From positions 1,372 to 15,622 of the forward strand of contig CAJULU010000049.1 in the NCBI GenBank assembly GCA_910587575.1: 14,251 bases of DNA. Direction: 5' to 3'. Shown here piece by piece: positions 13,229 through 14,251 of this stretch (position 1 is the stretch's first letter; each line of letters begins with the position of its first letter). The notes below the pieces were generated by a model. The model did not search any database, had not been told where the DNA came from, and saw only the letters and a list, made by a program, of their open reading frames with translations. The position numbers and the translations under genes are program-made. The stretch is from an uncultured Dorea sp. (GTDB lineage: Bacteria > Bacillota > Clostridia > Lachnospirales > Lachnospiraceae).

Positions 13229-14251
13229 TCATACAGACTTTGCCATTTCTGCCATTGCGGCTGCTGTTAAACCGATGGATTTCATTAATTGATTAATCTC
13301 CGCTCTCTCATCCGGCTGATGGGCAACCTCTGGGTCTCCGGGAAATACCGGGCCAAACGCAGCCATATTGGCAAACATCTTCGCATAGGTTCCCCCGCCG
13401 ATGGCCTTGGGCTCCCTGACCTCTCCGGTTCCCTCCTGGTAAACTGCCATAAGCTTCCTAATCAGTTCCGAATCCTTCGGAATATAGAGCATATCAACGG
13501 AACGGCTCTCTAAAAGCTTCAGTCCATAGCTTTCCAGCGCCTGCTCCAGGTGATTCTTTACTTCCTCTTTCCTTCCGTTTTTCGGATACCGGATATCCAG
13601 ATTCAGATACATTTCCTGGTCTGTATAGGAGAAAAGTCCCAGATTTACGGTTGTCTCCCCTGTCTCTTCGTCCTGGTAACGGATTCCCAGAGTATTTCCA
13701 TTGGTTTCCTCCCCGATCTTATCACAGATGAAGTCGGAAAGCTTCTGGAAATCCCCGCCTGTCTTCAATGGGCGCACTGCTTTCAAAAGACGCACCGCCG
13801 CATTCACGCCAAGTTCCGGAACACTGGCATGGGCGCTGACCCCCTCTGCCTCAATCACTGTATTTCCGTTCTCATACTTTACCGTAACTCCTTGTGCATC
13901 GGGAATCCGATGTTCTCCCTCCAGTACAAGCCTGCTGTACATGGGAACAATGTTGCCTGCTGCTCCGCCGCCAAATTCCAATACCCTGATTTCTCCCTGG
14001 GAAGGATTCTTAAGGCCGCCGATCACGGTTGTCATGCCCTTCTCAAAAAAGATCATCGGGAATTCCGCATCCGGGGTAATTCCCATAACCGGAAGCTCCT
14101 GGCCGCTTTCCACATAATGCTTGATACAGTCGCAGCCCCGTTCTTCGTTTGCCCCGAAAATGACGCGGATTCTTCTGTCCAGGGGAATTCCAAGCTCACG
14201 GATTGCTTTCATGGCATAGACAGCTCCAATGGTCGGCCCTTTATCATCCAT
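13229..14251 (-). CDS. M20 dipeptidase, PepV/Sapep type (5' partial)
   Basis: A zinc metallopeptidase that cleaves dipeptides or short peptides in the cytoplasm. The window holds 340 residues up to TGA 13229-13231. The first visible residues MDDKGPT are the internal metal-binding motif of the family (metal-bridging Asp), not a true N-terminus. Further metal and catalytic residues are E36-E37 in GANEERG, D61 in TPDAEFP and H311 in VAHQPDE. PepV-type enzymes are about 460-470 residues, so some 110-125 residues, including the first zinc histidine, lie beyond the window edge. The middle part (about 100-230) fits the lid domain. It precedes the alpha-mannosidase in one transcription unit; a dipeptidase beside a mannosidase suggests that the peptide part of an imported glycopeptide is also used. 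Acyl-amino acid or carnosine-like substrates are other options. Confidence 0.9.
   Translation of the reverse strand: MDDKGPTIGAVYAMKAIRELGIPLDRRIRVIFGANEERGCDCIKHYVESGQELPVMGITPDAEFPMIFFEKGMTTVIGGLKNPSQGEIRVLEFGGGAAGNIVPMYSRLVLEGEHRIPDAQGVTVKYENGNTVIEAEGVSAHASVPELGVNAAVRLLKAVRPLKTGGDFQKLSDFICDKIGEETNGNTLGIRYQDEETGETTVNLGLFSYTDQEMYLNLDIRYPKNGRKEEVKNHLEQALESYGLKLLESRSVDMLYIPKDSELIRKLMAVYQEGTGEVREPKAIGGGTYAKMFANMAAFGPVFPGDPEVAHQPDERAEINQLMKSIGLTAAAMAEMAKSV

Noticed and set aside
1..14251. CRISPR arrays, tRNA or rRNA genes, insertion sequences, phage genes
   Set aside because: No spaced direct repeats, clover-leaf sequences, transposase or phage-like proteins were seen; the only tandem repeat is the 28-base element at 9253-9280.

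Overview
The window is a tightly packed single-direction gene cluster read from the minus strand. Base composition is moderate, most genes have strong AGGAGG-type ribosome sites, the solute-binding protein is a Gram-positive lipoprotein, and one promoter is a perfect sigma-A consensus. Together these suggest an anaerobic Firmicute of the Clostridia, probably a Lachnospiraceae-like gut bacterium; the family level is inference. There is no gene-free stretch longer than about 65 bases.

In transcription order (right to left): an M20 dipeptidase of the PepV type (5' end outside the window), a GH38 alpha-mannosidase, a GntR/FadR-type regulator with its own consensus promoter, a Cys/Met-metabolism PLP enzyme, a GH36 alpha-galactosidase, a Gfo/Idh/MocA oxidoreductase overlapping the GH36 gene, and an Opp/Dpp-type ABC importer (binding lipoprotein, two permeases, first ATPase). 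Stem-loops lie on both sides of the binding-protein gene. A 14-bp tandem repeat and a 13-bp palindrome lie between the regulator and the PLP gene.

The enzymes carry no export signals, so the layout reads as: import a small substrate intact, then trim it inside the cell. An alpha-galactosidase, an alpha-mannosidase, a dipeptidase, an NAD(P)-type sugar oxidoreductase and a peptide-type importer in one cluster suggest a glycoconjugate. Candidates are galactosylated and mannosylated glycopeptides, or fungal-type alpha-galactomannan oligosaccharides. The families are clear; the common substrate is inference.

The left edge is abnormal. After about 249 codons the oppD ATPase loses all family resemblance near position 88. 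The first ~90 bases are 73% G+C (66 of 90) against 47% in the next 60, and on the plus strand they encode what looks like the C-terminus of a Maf nucleotide pyrophosphatase ending at 97. This is either a contig mis-join or a rearrangement breakpoint and should be settled before the oppD end is interpreted.
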